Shown: piece by piece, positions 21,128 through 31,625 of the stretch
Position numbering within the stretch: the stretch's first letter is position 1
How the letters are laid out: the number at the start of each line of letters is the position of its first letter
Origin: Nephrocerus scutellatus
Taxonomy: Eukaryota > Arthropoda > Insecta > Diptera > Pipunculidae
Reading direction: 5' to 3'
Assembly (NCBI GenBank): GCA_947095585.1
Contig: OX352762.1
Location: 7,481,969 to 7,545,968 of the forward strand
Length of the DNA stretch: 64,000 nt
Position numbers and translations under genes: made by a program
Notes under the pieces: model-generated
What the model saw: only the letters and a program-made list of their open reading frames with translations
Databases searched by the model: none
Told to the model about the DNA's origin: nothing

Positions 21128-23527
21128 ATGAAACTTAACAAGAAAGAGAAGGTTGGATCAAAAATACCCAAAAAACATGCCCTCCAGAAGATAAACAAAG
21201 TTCTCACACAAAAGAAGGTAAAGAATGCTATTGATAAAGGCGACATTGGTAAGGAATTAGCTCAAGAATCAACGAAACCCAAGAAAAAGCCCAAGAAGAT
21301 CTCCAAAGATGTTGAAACACCGCCAAAAAAGTTTAAGTCAAAAAATTCAGCTAAAGTGGATGCACCAACTGGAGAAATGGAAACGGTCAAAGCCAAAGCC
21401 AAAAAGAAGAAGATGACTTCCCACAAAAAGGACCTCGAAGGACTTAAAGATATTGATCCGGAGTTTTATAAATTCCTTCAGCAAAACGATAAGAAACTTC
21501 TTGAATTTAATATGTTCGACAGTGATTCGGATGAAGACGACGACGATAATGTCACGAAAAAAGGCATCAATGATAATTCTGACGACGAAGACGTTGTCGA
21601 TGAGGAAAACTCTGAAGAGAAAGCCGCTGCTGAGGAAAACTCTGAAGATGAAGCTGCTGCTGCTGAGAAATTCCATAAGCCCACTGGCGATTTGGATGTT
21701 GCCAGTGATGAGAGCGACTTTGAAGAGGACGATGCCGATGATGATAGTTCTCAAAAGATTACAATTAAGCTATTGCGCAACTTTGAATTGCAATTACAAC
21801 AAAACAACGTCTCAATCGATGTTATTCGCAAAGCCATTCAAGCGTTTAGCTCCGCACTAGCTAGCATCTCGGAAGAAGACTCAAAGCATGCCGCCTACCA
21901 AGTTACTGGCGCCGCAGCATTCAATGGTGTTATACAGCTCTGTGTTCTTCACCTATATCCAGCTATCCTAAGAGCTCTTGGCTTGACCGCAAAGTCTAAG
22001 ACGCCACTGCACAAAACTAAGAAATGGACAAAAGTGCGTGGTTGCCTCCGCTACTACTTGATGGACCTGATTCGTTTGATCGAGCACGTCTCTAGCCCCA
22101 ATATTCTTTCGGTATTGCTGAAGCATTTGCATCAAATGAGCAGCATGGTCAGTTCATTTTCATCGATTTGCAAAACAATGCTCAAGCGCCTCATCGTACT
22201 TTGGGCAACTAGTGACGAAACTGTCCGCGTCCTCGCATTTCTTTGCATCCTAAAGATTACTCGTAACCAACAGGTGTCCATGCTAAACCACGTGCTGAAG
22301 GCGATGTACCTTTCGTACGTTCGTAATTCCAAGTTTGTCAGCCCCAACACTTTGCCAGGTATCAACTTTATGCGACGATCGCTTGTTGAAATGTTCGCCC
22401 TCGATCTTAACGTAACTTACCAACACGCTTTTCTCTATATTCGTCAATTGGCTATTCACCTAAGAAACGCAGTGATCCTTAAGAAGAAAGATAGCTTTCA
22501 ATCTGTATACAATTGGCAATATGTGAACTCGATACGACTTTGGGCTGATCTTCTTGGCACTACTACCAACAAACCGCAGCTGCAGCCACTAGTCTATCCG
22601 CTAGTGACAATTACAACAGGTGTTGTTAAGCTCGTCCCAACTGCACAGTACTTCCCATTGCGATTCCATTGCGTTCATGCATTGATTTCATTGGCAAAGC
22701 AAACAAACACATTTATCCCAGTGCTACCGTTCATCTTGGAAGTGCTCAAGAGTAACACGTTCAACAAAAAGCATACAACAGTCTCTATGAAACCGATGCA
22801 ATTTACGTGCGTTTTACGTCTTAATAAGTCGCAGATGTCGGAGAATGGTTTTCGCGATGAGGTCATCGAGAATGTGTGTGGCCTGATGCTCGAGTATCTG
22901 GCACATGAATCAGCCTCATTAGCGTTCGCCGATTTAGTTGTGCCAGCTGTTGTCGCCTTAAAGCAATACTTGAAGGAATGCAGGAATGCAAATTACTCTC
23001 GCAAAATCAAACAGGTATTGGATAAAATCCAGGAGAACGCCAAATTCATAGAAAACGAACGACGCAAGGTCAATTTTAGTTTAAAGGAAATTGCTTTGGT
23101 GCAGTCATGGGAGACACAAGTGCGCAACAAAGGCTCCCCACTGAACATCTACTACGAAAGCTGGGTTAAAACGCACGAAACGAAGAAACGTCGACAAGCA
23201 GCCAATACAGACAACATCAATGACTATGATTTGCCGATGATCAAGCGAAAAAAGGCGGGTTCCGAAAAGGAAGTCTGCAACAACAGCGATGGCGAAGTGG
23301 AGCTTTTCCCATCCGACTCTGAAGATGATGCGCAGTTACCAATTGGTGATGGTGGTAACGAAGAAGAGGAAATTGATCAGAACGCGACTCATGCGAAACC
23401 TTCCAAAAAGGAGAAAAAACAAAAGAAGAAGAAATCTGACAAACTTATGGAACCCGAGGTCTTGGTGGAGGAGGACACAAACGATTATGTGGATATTGTT
23501 AAGGATCTAGACTTAGACGATTGGTAG
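21128..23527 (+). CDS. Noc2: Nucleolar complex protein 2 homologue
   Basis: Ribosome biogenesis factor that, with Noc1/Noc3 partners, accompanies pre-60S particles from nucleolus to nucleoplasm. Intronless, 799 aa. The N-terminus is strongly basic (MKLNKKEKVGSKIPKKHALQ), followed by a lysine-rich segment to about residue 115 and an acidic low-complexity stretch at about 128-210 (repeated D/E runs with AENSEEK/AENSEDE-like units). The alpha-helical Noc2 domain spans about 215-640, with QVTGAAAFNGVIQLCVLHL, KWTKVRGCLRYYLMDLIRL, GINFMRRSLVEMFALD and QPLVYPLVTITTGVVKLVPT as recognisable family sequence. The C-terminus alternates basic and acidic clusters and ends DIVKDLDLDDW. It converges on the NDUFAF2-like gene with 112 bp between stop codons. 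Confidence 0.95.
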   Translation: MKLNKKEKVGSKIPKKHALQKINKVLTQKKVKNAIDKGDIGKELAQESTKPKKKPKKISKDVETPPKKFKSKNSAKVDAPTGEMETVKAKAKKKKMTSHKKDLEGLKDIDPEFYKFLQQNDKKLLEFNMFDSDSDEDDDDNVTKKGINDNSDDEDVVDEENSEEKAAAEENSEDEAAAAEKFHKPTGDLDVASDESDFEEDDADDDSSQKITIKLLRNFELQLQQNNVSIDVIRKAIQAFSSALASISEEDSKHAAYQVTGAAAFNGVIQLCVLHLYPAILRALGLTAKSKTPLHKTKKWTKVRGCLRYYLMDLIRLIEHVSSPNILSVLLKHLHQMSSMVSSFSSICKTMLKRLIVLWATSDETVRVLAFLCILKITRNQQVSMLNHVLKAMYLSYVRNSKFVSPNTLPGINFMRRSLVEMFALDLNVTYQHAFLYIRQLAIHLRNAVILKKKDSFQSVYNWQYVNSIRLWADLLGTTTNKPQLQPLVYPLVTITTGVVKLVPTAQYFPLRFHCVHALISLAKQTNTFIPVLPFILEVLKSNTFNKKHTTVSMKPMQFTCVLRLNKSQMSENGFRDEVIENVCGLMLEYLAHESASLAFADLVVPAVVALKQYLKECRNANYSRKIKQVLDKIQENAKFIENERRKVNFSLKEIALVQSWETQVRNKGSPLNIYYESWVKTHETKKRRQAANTDNINDYDLPMIKRKKAGSEKEVCNNSDGEVELFPSDSEDDAQLPIGDGGNEEEEIDQNATHAKPSKKEKKQKKKKSDKLMEPEVLVEEDTNDYVDIVKDLDLDDW

Positions 23528-23586
23528 ACAAACGATTTTTATGCTATCATATATGTATTTGCCTAAATGTACACTACTCACTCATA

Positions 23587-23592
23587 AATAAA
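23587..23592 (+). terminator. Poly(A) signal of Noc2
   Basis: AATAAA 60 bases after the Noc2 stop codon. Cleavage would be expected roughly 10-30 bases further on, inside or next to the 3' end of the convergent NDUFAF2-like gene. Confidence 0.6.
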
Positions 23593-23619
23593 TGGATAAA
23601 CAAAAACAACAAACTGAGT

Positions 23620-23625
23620 TTTATT
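23620..23625 (-). terminator. Poly(A) signal of NDUFAF2-like gene
   Basis: Minus-strand AATAAA only 14 bases past the stop codon of the NDUFAF2-like gene. Its cleavage zone overlaps that of Noc2 on the other strand. Confidence 0.55.
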
Positions 23626-23639
23626 TGTAGTCACATAAC

Positions 23640-24145
23640 TTAATTCTTCTTTTCAGGGTCTTTACCAGGAACACTCTCGTATTCGTCATATTTTGGAAAA
23701 GAGCCGAGGCCCGCTTGCTGCTTGGGAAGCGCTTTGCTGTCAGCTGTTTTTCCATGAATCTTATCTAGCTCAGCAGCGTTCCTTTTCTTCATTTCCATAA
23801 TTTGATAGTTTTTCACAAGCTCTTCGCGAGTTGGTGGATCATTTCTAAATTAAATCGTGCCTCATATTTACTCCTAAGCTACAAATGAATTTTGCTCACT
23901 TACCGTCTTCCCCTAAGCCAAGCTTCCCATTCGGCTGTTAGTTCTTGGTCGAATGCGTCCTTTACTTTCGGTTCGAACCAGCGTGACGTTTTGCGTTTAC
24001 CAGTCGATGGACTTGCCGGAATCTCGTAGTATTTGTTTCCAAAATAATCTTCGCCAATATAGTTGCCACGAATTTGTCGCGGCCTAAACGAATTGAGAAA
24101 GTTCGTTATAATAATCTTGAAAATATCTCTTGTTGGCTTCGCCAT
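23640..24145 (-). CDS. NDUFAF2: Complex I assembly factor NDUFAF2-like (mimitin)
   Basis: Mitochondrial assembly factor of respiratory complex I, a paralogue of the NDUFA12 subunit. Two exons, 23904-24145 and 23640-23844, joined in frame (CG|A) to give 148 aa. The start MAKPTRDIFKIIITNFLNSF was preferred over an in-frame upstream Met at 24220 because it fits family length. Landmarks are IGEDYFGNKYYEIPAS, matching the DQFGNKYYYIP motif of NDUFAF2/NDUFA12, the WFEPKVKDAFDQELTAEWEA stretch ending in WLRGRR, and DPPTREELVKN at the start of exon 2. The C-terminal PKYDEYESVPGK tail is lineage-specific. NDUFA12 itself is less likely because of the PPTREE extension. Confidence 0.88.
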
Positions 24146-25185
24146 GTAAGCAGCCTTGCGTTTCTCTAGTTGTAGTTTTTGGCAACGAAAATGTAAAATA
24201 AAAAAAAGTTGACCAAGCAAACAGCTGATTAGAATGAAGTTTAAAATTCATTCACTACGGCAACACTGGAAAAGGTTCTTTTCGAACTAAACCAACGCAG
24301 AAAAGAGACAACAAGTGGATTTCATTTCACCATCCTCAACGACAATGCCACCTTTGTATAAAATTGTTTTTGCTTATGCGAACTCTCAAACTTAATTTCT
24401 TTTTTGAAATACAACCATTGAAAAATGTGGCGTGACGTGCGAATATTATTGCATATAAGGCGTATTTAATTTGCCGACGATTTTGGTAATTTGAATAAAT
24501 TAACTTTTGAATTCCTCGATTGAAATTGGATGTATTTCTTCTTCTTCTTGATATTTTGTGTAAATGCGTTTTAATAAATTGTTTTTATTCTTTTATATAA
24601 TGGAATAATTATAATAAATTTATAAAAGCAAACATATAATTAAACAATAAAAAAATGGCCTTAGTGATTACAAATTTTAATTATAAATATCGTGTCAGTT
24701 TCAATTTTTATGCTAGCATCTGAAGAGCGTGATGATGTTGAATCAACCCATGAACACGAACTTTTGGAATAGCAAATATTTTCAGCAATGCTCCACAAAT
24801 AAATAATAAGATTTTAATTTTTTAACGAAACGAATACTTATTTGATGGCTGAACTTATTTGGCGCCATTAATAAGACGCCACGCAAGAAACCTTATTTAA
24901 ATAAGTAAGTCTCCACAATCAAAAAGTAAGTCTCCACAAAAACTAACTGGATAACAGGCTGGCTTATTTATTTTTTTTTAAATTAAAAATGTATTTTTAT
25001 TAGCTAAAATGTTGTTTTAAGACCGTTATTTCAAAAATTACATTTATAGCAATATTTACTTAGATTTTCTTGATTATTAAAAATGAATGTAATTTTAGCT
25101 GTCAAAACACATCAACGAATTTGCTTTTAAAGTTTAAACGCATTTTGCGTCAGAAGTGTTATCCTAATTTTTTTATGGGATGGAT
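24146..25185. other. AT-rich intergenic DNA
   Basis: No gene or recognised repeat. It has a short direct repeat AGTAAGTCTCCACAA at about 24904-24918 and 24926-24940 and is otherwise extremely AT-rich. Confidence 0.4.
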
Positions 25186-25330
25186 AGTGCTACTCTCACA
25201 ATGGAAAAATTAAGACATACAGAACTTTATGGATTTTGGTTTTGACAAAATATAAATTTGCTTGTTATGTTGGAAATCCATACAATCCTGTATGTCTTAA
25301 GTTTTAAGGTTTCCAATGTTGGAGCTCCCT
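25186..25330. mobile_element. Foldback MITE, family F, copy 1
   Basis: Palindromic element about 145 bp long. The left arm contains TCTCACAATGGAAAAATTAA and GACATACAG; the right arm, read in reverse complement, contains CCAACATTGGAAACC, AAGACATACAGGATTGTATG and GATTT. TA dinucleotides flank both ends. It is a diverged copy of the element at 32458-32596, where the boundaries are cleaner. Confidence 0.75.
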
Positions 25331-27469
25331 AAATTTAGTAATTTTTTAAAACATAAGAAAACTATAAAGTTACTCAGGATCTAATTATAAATGCAAAATG
25401 CGTTTTCTGTTTGTAAGGAAATAAAAAAAAATATTTCTTTTATTTGGTTGTTCATAAGTTTAATGTCATTATCTTAAAAAATTTTCGAACACACAGGCCT
25501 GAAACACAAATTCGAAAGTATTTGGCTTATGCCAATCTCTGCCACCGCGACTAAACTTTATCATCGAATCACTTAATAGTCAGCAATGAAACTTCATCCG
25601 TGTTAAAAGCGGTTGGTTTGGTCGTGCCATCGTTCGTTAATTTTCTGCCTTTCGTGTGGTGTAAATTATATCTAAATTGTTCTTGTCTTTTCATTTTATT
25701 CATTAACTGTCATGTGTGATTAAATTAATCAAGTTCAAAGATTAAAAAACTGATTAAACTGATTTTTTTTCAATCAAAAAAGAGGTGAAAATTCTTCATT
25801 TTGTATGGACTTTATTTTGCTAATTGCTAATAGAACGGCATAACACTATATTGGGCAAAAGTCATAGCCAAGTGTCTAGGTAATAGAAAGAGATAGAGTG
25901 ATACTAATTGAAGTGGTGTTTTTTTGATACTCGTTCGTTTCCGTTGGTCATTGGTTTGCCGTGCCGCCTGGGATTATTTCTCCTTTAGTGTTGGTATTTC
26001 AGACAACTCGTTTCTTTCGTCGTCGTCGTGTTTTGTCATTGTGGCGAATGTGATTCTCAACTTGAATTGCAGCAGCAAAAGCAAATACAAATAATATCAA
26101 TTAGAAAAACAGCGATGGAAGAGAATGAATTTCGTTTTCGTGATTAGTAGTCAACGGCTACGACAATTATGAGTGACAAAAAGATGATTTTCTTTGAAAA
26201 TCAAACATAAATATCTGATTTTGCAATTGGAAGTTGAAGCGTTAAAAGTGAAAATTTTCTTTTCTTCATAAGTTATTCATGTGGCGGAGTTTTCATAGTG
26301 TTTTGCCACTTTATATTCGCTAATGTCAAACCGTCAAGTGTTTTGCAACGTGAAATTAATAACAAAGCAGTAAGATATTCAAGATTTGGTACGGGAATAA
26401 GATATTAAAGATTTGGTACGAGAACTGAACCAAAAATTGTGTTTGCAAATCGTCATGTCTGATATTATTTTCAATTTAATGGATACCACGCAGCGGTAGC
26501 AATACCTATATGAGAGAAGTCAAGGAGATGTAATCCTTTGGTAAGTTTTCACTTCCCTTGCCTTCGTATTTGATTTTCGAAGTGATAACTTTTCAACTAT
26601 TAAAAGTTTTATATTATTTTATAATTATCGAATCCAAAATGCCGACGACGCCTTTAAAGCCGTTGCATTAAATTTAATTAAAAAGCAATTCGCCTAATTG
26701 AGGATCATTTACATCAGTCGGCACTCGGCAGTGAAACAAGAAGACCAAGACACTGTCAGTGTTTATGATGTTGCTATCGCTAACTGTGCCGCATAAGCTC
26801 TCATTGCGTGACTGCTTTAATTGTGCTAGTTGTCTCTTTTTATCCTATTGCCGACCAATCGAATCGCCATTTTCTCCAGTTTCTTTCAATTGCCGCGCCA
26901 TTGATTATCACATCTTATGATGACGAAAACATTAGGTTCTTAGTTTCTTACTGTGGGCCTCTTTTAGTAAATCAACGTTGATAAAGTTGTGGCATTTTTT
27001 TTTTAAATTTCTTTTATTTCCATGTGAATCAGATTCTTGCTTGTGGCACTTGTCACAATTAATGTTTTTCAAGAAAATTTAATAGGTTTTTGCTATTTCC
27101 GTTCTGCCTTATAATGTCTTGTCTTGCATTAGCTGTCAAATTACACCTAATGGAACTTGCTCTTGCTTAAATTTATTCACATTTTCCTTAAAAATCCAAA
27201 TGTTTTGTTTCGTTTATTTTGTAAAAATAATTACTTAACATTTGGTGTCTAGTTAGACTCTCACGATTTGTTTTGTGGGTGTTATATTTCTGAACACAAA
27301 TAGAAGGTATATACAATTTAGCCATATCTAATAAGCAAATTGAGTAGCTTTTCATGACAGCCATTGCTCTCTGATCTTCGCGAAAAGTGGGATCGTCACA
27401 TAGCTTGTGTTTTGTGTTTTTTTTTTTGAAAGTTTGTAACCGAAACTATTACTTTGCTACCTGACGGAA
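25331..27469. other. Gene-free DNA, possible distal leader region
   Basis: No coding gene. The 25980-26540 part is less AT-rich (TCGTCGTCGTCGTG, GCAGCAGCAAAAGC) and ends in CCTTTGGTAAGTTTTC, a good 5' splice donor at 26540-26545. This could be a distal non-coding first exon, perhaps of the Slik gene far downstream, but there is no direct support. Confidence 0.25.
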
Positions 27470-27790
27470 TCTATTGTCGTTAACGACCTTCCACAGGGCG
27501 CAGTAATAGCGCCACTTCTGGTTAATATATTTATTTTCGAAGTGGTAAAGAATGCTAATACTGACGACATTATTCTATAAGCTCGAGAGTCGAGGAAATT
27601 CCATAAATTTCGGGCATATTTTGAAACATGGAAGCTTAAGATTACCTATTCAAAATGCGAAGTTCGACTGTTTCACACCCCTCTAATACGCGGAATTAAC
27701 AATCTTCGACACTATTGGGAAAACTTGCAGCTAACTTATGCAAATCAAAAATGTGAAAAAGGAAAGAGCTGCTTTTACGGCATATTTTAC
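27470..27790 (+). pseudogene. Degraded LINE reverse transcriptase remnant
   Basis: LNDLPQGAVIAPLLVNIFIF near 27480-27540 corresponds to the LPQGSVLAPLLFN block of Jockey-type LINEs. About 40 bases later NTDDIIL stands where YADD is expected. A KLKITYSKCE-like motif follows. Spacing is shortened and stops are present. Sequence to about 28310 may be the same insertion but is not recognisable. Confidence 0.55.
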
Positions 27791-28467
27791 TAACGCCATC
27801 TGAAATTGAGTGGTTAAGGTCAGTTGTAACCAGGCGCTCGTAAGACCAATAAGAACATCAGTCATTATAGAAAAATTCTGCGTTCCTCGAGAGAAAAATA
27901 AGCGTGTATGAATATGTATAGAAGCGAACATATTAATTACAGGCGTTATGTGTCGAATAAGAAACAACTGACCGCTTCCGAGTTTCAAGAATCGATAATG
28001 TTATAGATAATATTATAGATTTATACCACCTGAGGCATCGATGCACTGGGCCATCTTTCGGACTCAGGCAACGTTCGCCTGATCTACCATATTGCTAGAA
28101 GTTCAACGGACAAAAGCATCCGACATGCATCGAGGACTTTGGGTGGTCGTAATACGGCCTGGTGATACTGCAGTGACATACCTGAAAGAGAAAGGATAAG
28201 CTGGGGCAGTATCTTGGGTAATCAGTACGATGGGGTATCATAGAATTGTCCAGATGACGGCTCTATGATGTCGGTTGTGCTGGGGAAGCTGTCAACGAAA
28301 TATTAGGCAATTGTCCTTTCATTTTCATTTTTCATTTACTATTTTTAAATATAAAAAAATTTATGAATTAACGGTTTTCTCTTCCATTTTTCCTTTAAAA
28401 TTAAAATTATTATGAATTAGTTAAAGTAATATGTACCTACAAAATAAATAATGATAACTAAAAAATG

Positions 28468-29190
28468 GAGGTGTGGGCACAACACGACTTTCTTTTACGG
28501 ACGGGACCGAAATCTACAGTAAATGTACCTATCTTTCATTTCTTTTAATATTTTTTATTTTATTTTGTTTTTTATTTAGATTTCTTTTGCACTCAACAGA
28601 TTTCTCCTAAGTGCTATACTTTTTGAGTTATTTGCATAAACTCGAAAAACTGTCTAAGTAAACTGTAATTTCCGGCTGTCAGATTTCCGTCAAAATCATC
28701 TGGCCCCTCACAATTTATGTAAAAAGCTTAAACATGAATTTTCATCCCAATAAGTGCAGGCTGCTGGGCTGTAGAGTGGACACAGACAGAAGAACATACA
28801 TACATACCTTCCAAGAACCTACTTAGTTTGAGTCAAGTTAGGTTTTCGTCGAGTTAATAACATGGCGGCGCTAACTCGTAGCGTTTCCTTGAACTGAGTA
28901 GAGTTTATTTGACAGCTGTGTTGTTGTTGTCTGTTGTTTTTTGAATATCAGCAAAACCTAACTAAACCGATTTAGTTTCGTGAAGTTAATTTGGGTTAAA
29001 CGAAACTAACTTGAATTTGCGTTTCCATGCATATAAACAATGGAATGAAAACTAAGTAACAGACAGACAAACAGAGATTTTTTTATTTTCTCTTTTTCTG
29101 GCTCAGGAGATACGGTAATGGGTAAATCTGCAAAAATCCAGAGTTCAAATATTTTCATGATAACTAACTTCCTTTTGTGTACTCAGTATA
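28468..29190 (+). repeat. Repeat family B, copy 3, with nested insertion
   Basis: Starts GGTGTGGGCACAACACGACT and carries all family B blocks up to GTGGACACAGACAGA near 28790. The family then breaks off and resumes at about 29055 with CAGACAGACAAACAGAGATT, GGTAATGGGTAAATCTGCAA and ACTTCCTTTTG. The roughly 265-bp interruption is foreign to the other copies. Confidence 0.8.
28795..29055. mobile_element. Insert nested inside family B copy 3
   Basis: Sequence absent from the other family B copies. It contains loosely inverted blocks (CAAGTTAGGTTTTCGTCGAG against AAAACCTAACTAAACC) and ATGGCGGCGCTAACTCG. It is likely a small non-autonomous transposon. Its exact ends are unclear because the host site is a short repeat (CATACATACATAC; CAGACAGACA). 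Confidence 0.5.
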
Positions 29191-29290
29191 CTCAGTAGAC
29201 CCAGTGAGTATACTGTGTATACTCAGCAAACTCAATATACTCAACTCGCTCACTACTCAATCACTCACTACTCAGTAGTATTTATATAAA
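29165..29290. repeat. TACTCAGTA-type minisatellite
   Basis: Irregular repeats of a TACTCAGTA/ACTCA(A/G) unit, including GTATACTCAGTAGACC, GTGTATACTCAGCAAACTCA and CACTACTCAATCACTCACTA. It abuts the end of family B copy 3. Confidence 0.7.
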
Positions 29291-30679
29291 TATACTAATA
29301 TAGCTTGTAAGTTTCGTTATTTTTTTACTAACCAATTAACTAAATAATTTGATTAAATAAAAATCTCTCGGCAATCGACGGGTAGGGTTTCGTTTAATCA
29401 GCTTTGTTTTGGGTTTGCGTTCTTTTAAGCAGCGTTCACCACGAAAACTGTCACTTTGACAACTTACCCGTGGGTAACCTACGGTGTCTGCAATTGGAAA
29501 GACACAAACGATTCTCAATCTTTTCTTCCTCACAATTTTCTTTCAGTGATTCTCAAACTTTTAAATAAAAATTGAGAAATATTTTTGTTGTAAGACAGTT
29601 GACATTTAATTAAATTATACCAACCAGGGGCTCCAATGGGCTGCGGCCACACTCAATAACTAATAATCCTTCACAACTATCTCAATTAATTGTATGCGCT
29701 ACATGCGCAGAAACTAGCTATTAAAAATGAAATAATGCAATATTATTTATATTCTGTTAAGAATGCATTATTTCATACTTATATCTAACACAAATATAAA
29801 ATGTATTTATAATATGTACTCAAATTAGCTACAAAAAATTATACAATTATTAATTATTGTGGAAAAATATATGCTATTTAGGTACATTCTTAAGTGTTTA
29901 GTGGTGAATTGTTGCACCTTTTTACCACACAAAAATTATATTGCCGACATGGCGCACTTAGTTCCACTGTATGCAATTTGTGTGTGTTCTGTTTTGTCAT
30001 AGATGTAAAACAAGTTTCTTCTAAAAATTAACAAAAGGATGTTTATTTGGCTGTTTTTTTTTATTCTCCCTTTGTTGTTTATTCGTCATCATCACTTTGC
30101 TTCAATTAAATTTATCAGAATTTTTCCAAAAAATTTAACGATCAGAATCTTGGAATGGTAGTAGCAGCACCAGCACCAACAGCTACACACAGATTCTTAT
30201 TGTCTGGGGAATGTATGCGGTTGTCGATGTTGTTTTTAATGTTCATATACTTATCTAATTAATGTTGTGGATCTCAATTTTGTTGCTCACCGCGTAGCCC
30301 AACTTCACAATGCAATTGGATGATATTGTTTTGCTTGTTTTTTCTCGCTTTGACAGAATTTCTGGAATTTTTGACTACTATTGTTGAATAATTTTCTCGT
30401 TTGGTGCTCCATTGGCATTGATTTTTTTTTTTTTTTTTAAAGTGGTCAAAAATTAAAGAATTTGTTTCTGTGGGTTTTAATGCTTTTTCAGATGTTAAAT
30501 TTCTTCAGGTTTTTTGAATGTCATAATGGAATGACATTAGGCAGCCGTGTCAAATGTAAGGATCCATTAAATAGGACACGATTTCTCTCTAAGGATTTAG
30601 ATAATTTCTCGAGACTAAAATATTTTGGATTCGTGTCATATCTCCTCGCTATTGTTGACAGTTGTGTTTGACAGTTTTT
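29291..30679. other. AT-rich intergenic DNA
   Basis: No gene or repeat recognised. A local near-palindrome around 29725-29775 (GAAATAATGCAATATTATTT, then GAATGCATTATTTCATACTT) is AT-rich and of doubtful meaning. Confidence 0.4.
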
Positions 30680-31625
30680 AAATACTCTATATAAACTTCG
30701 CCTGCCCGCCTGCAAGATTCCACGACATCTTGCGATTAATTTTTAACCCTCTTCCCAAAGCCCGATTTCATTGAAACTTTGCAAACATATGAAGTTTCGA
30801 ATACATCACTTTATATTAAAATTTTAGTACCGTGTGTATATCTGATGGACAACACTTTTTGTGAAAATTTTGGAAACCCGTGGACAACAATTTTTTTGTA
30901 AACATTGTGGGGCCTCATACAAATATAAAATAAAAATGAATACTATTTTCTTAAAATTTTATACACATTTGTATATCCGATCGACAAAACTTCTTGGACA
31001 TTTTTTAAGCGAATTTCAATTCTTTAAAAATTAGCCCGATTTTCTTCAAATTGTAAACATATGTGTGTCTCCGATAAACAAAACTTTTTGTAATTATAAT
31101 ATAATTTTTTTCAAAAAATTAGCCCGATTTACTTTAAATTCTAAACATAGACCAAACTTTTTGTAATTTTTTTTAGTGAACTGTGGTCCGAGGTCCGAGG
31201 GGTGCCCATATAAATTTTTAAAAACTGAGTCCGATTTTTTTCAAATTTTAAACATATGTGTACCTCCGATGGACCAAACTTTTTGTAATATTTTGGAGTA
31301 AAAGGGATCTGAGACCCGAGGGGTGCTTATATAATTTTTTTAAAAACAAGCACGATTTACTTTAAATTTTTAAACATACATATATCTATCTCCGATGGAC
31401 AAAACTTTTTGTAAAATTTTGGGAGCGAATGGGCCCGAGAGGTGCCCATATAAAATTTTTTTAAATTAGCCAGATTTCCAGATCGAGATTTTATTTAAAT
31501 TTTTAACACTCCGATGGACAAAACTTTTTGTAACAGTTTTGGAGTGATTGATCGGGCTCTGAGGCCCGAGGTGTGCCCATATTTTTTTTTAAAAATTATC
31601 CCGATTTTCTTCAATGAGAGATGCC
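30680..31625 (+). repeat. Repeat family A, longest array, copy 2
   Basis: Leader TTTTTAAATACTCTATATAAACTTCG-type sequence (recognised by CTCTATATAAACTTCG) and GCGATTAATTTTTAACCC, followed by at least seven units. Anchors CCCGATTT (or variants) lie near 30761, 31034, 31122, 31230, 31351, 31469 and 31600, giving an 88-131 bp period after the first. Recurrent blocks are TCCGATGGACAAAACTTTTT, GTAAAATTTTGGGAG and GAGGGGTGCCCATATAAA. Units are clearly related but strongly diverged. Confidence 0.85.

Noticed and set aside
21347..21860. Alternative frames within Noc2
   Set aside because: Low-complexity acidic/basic codons keep other frames open by chance.
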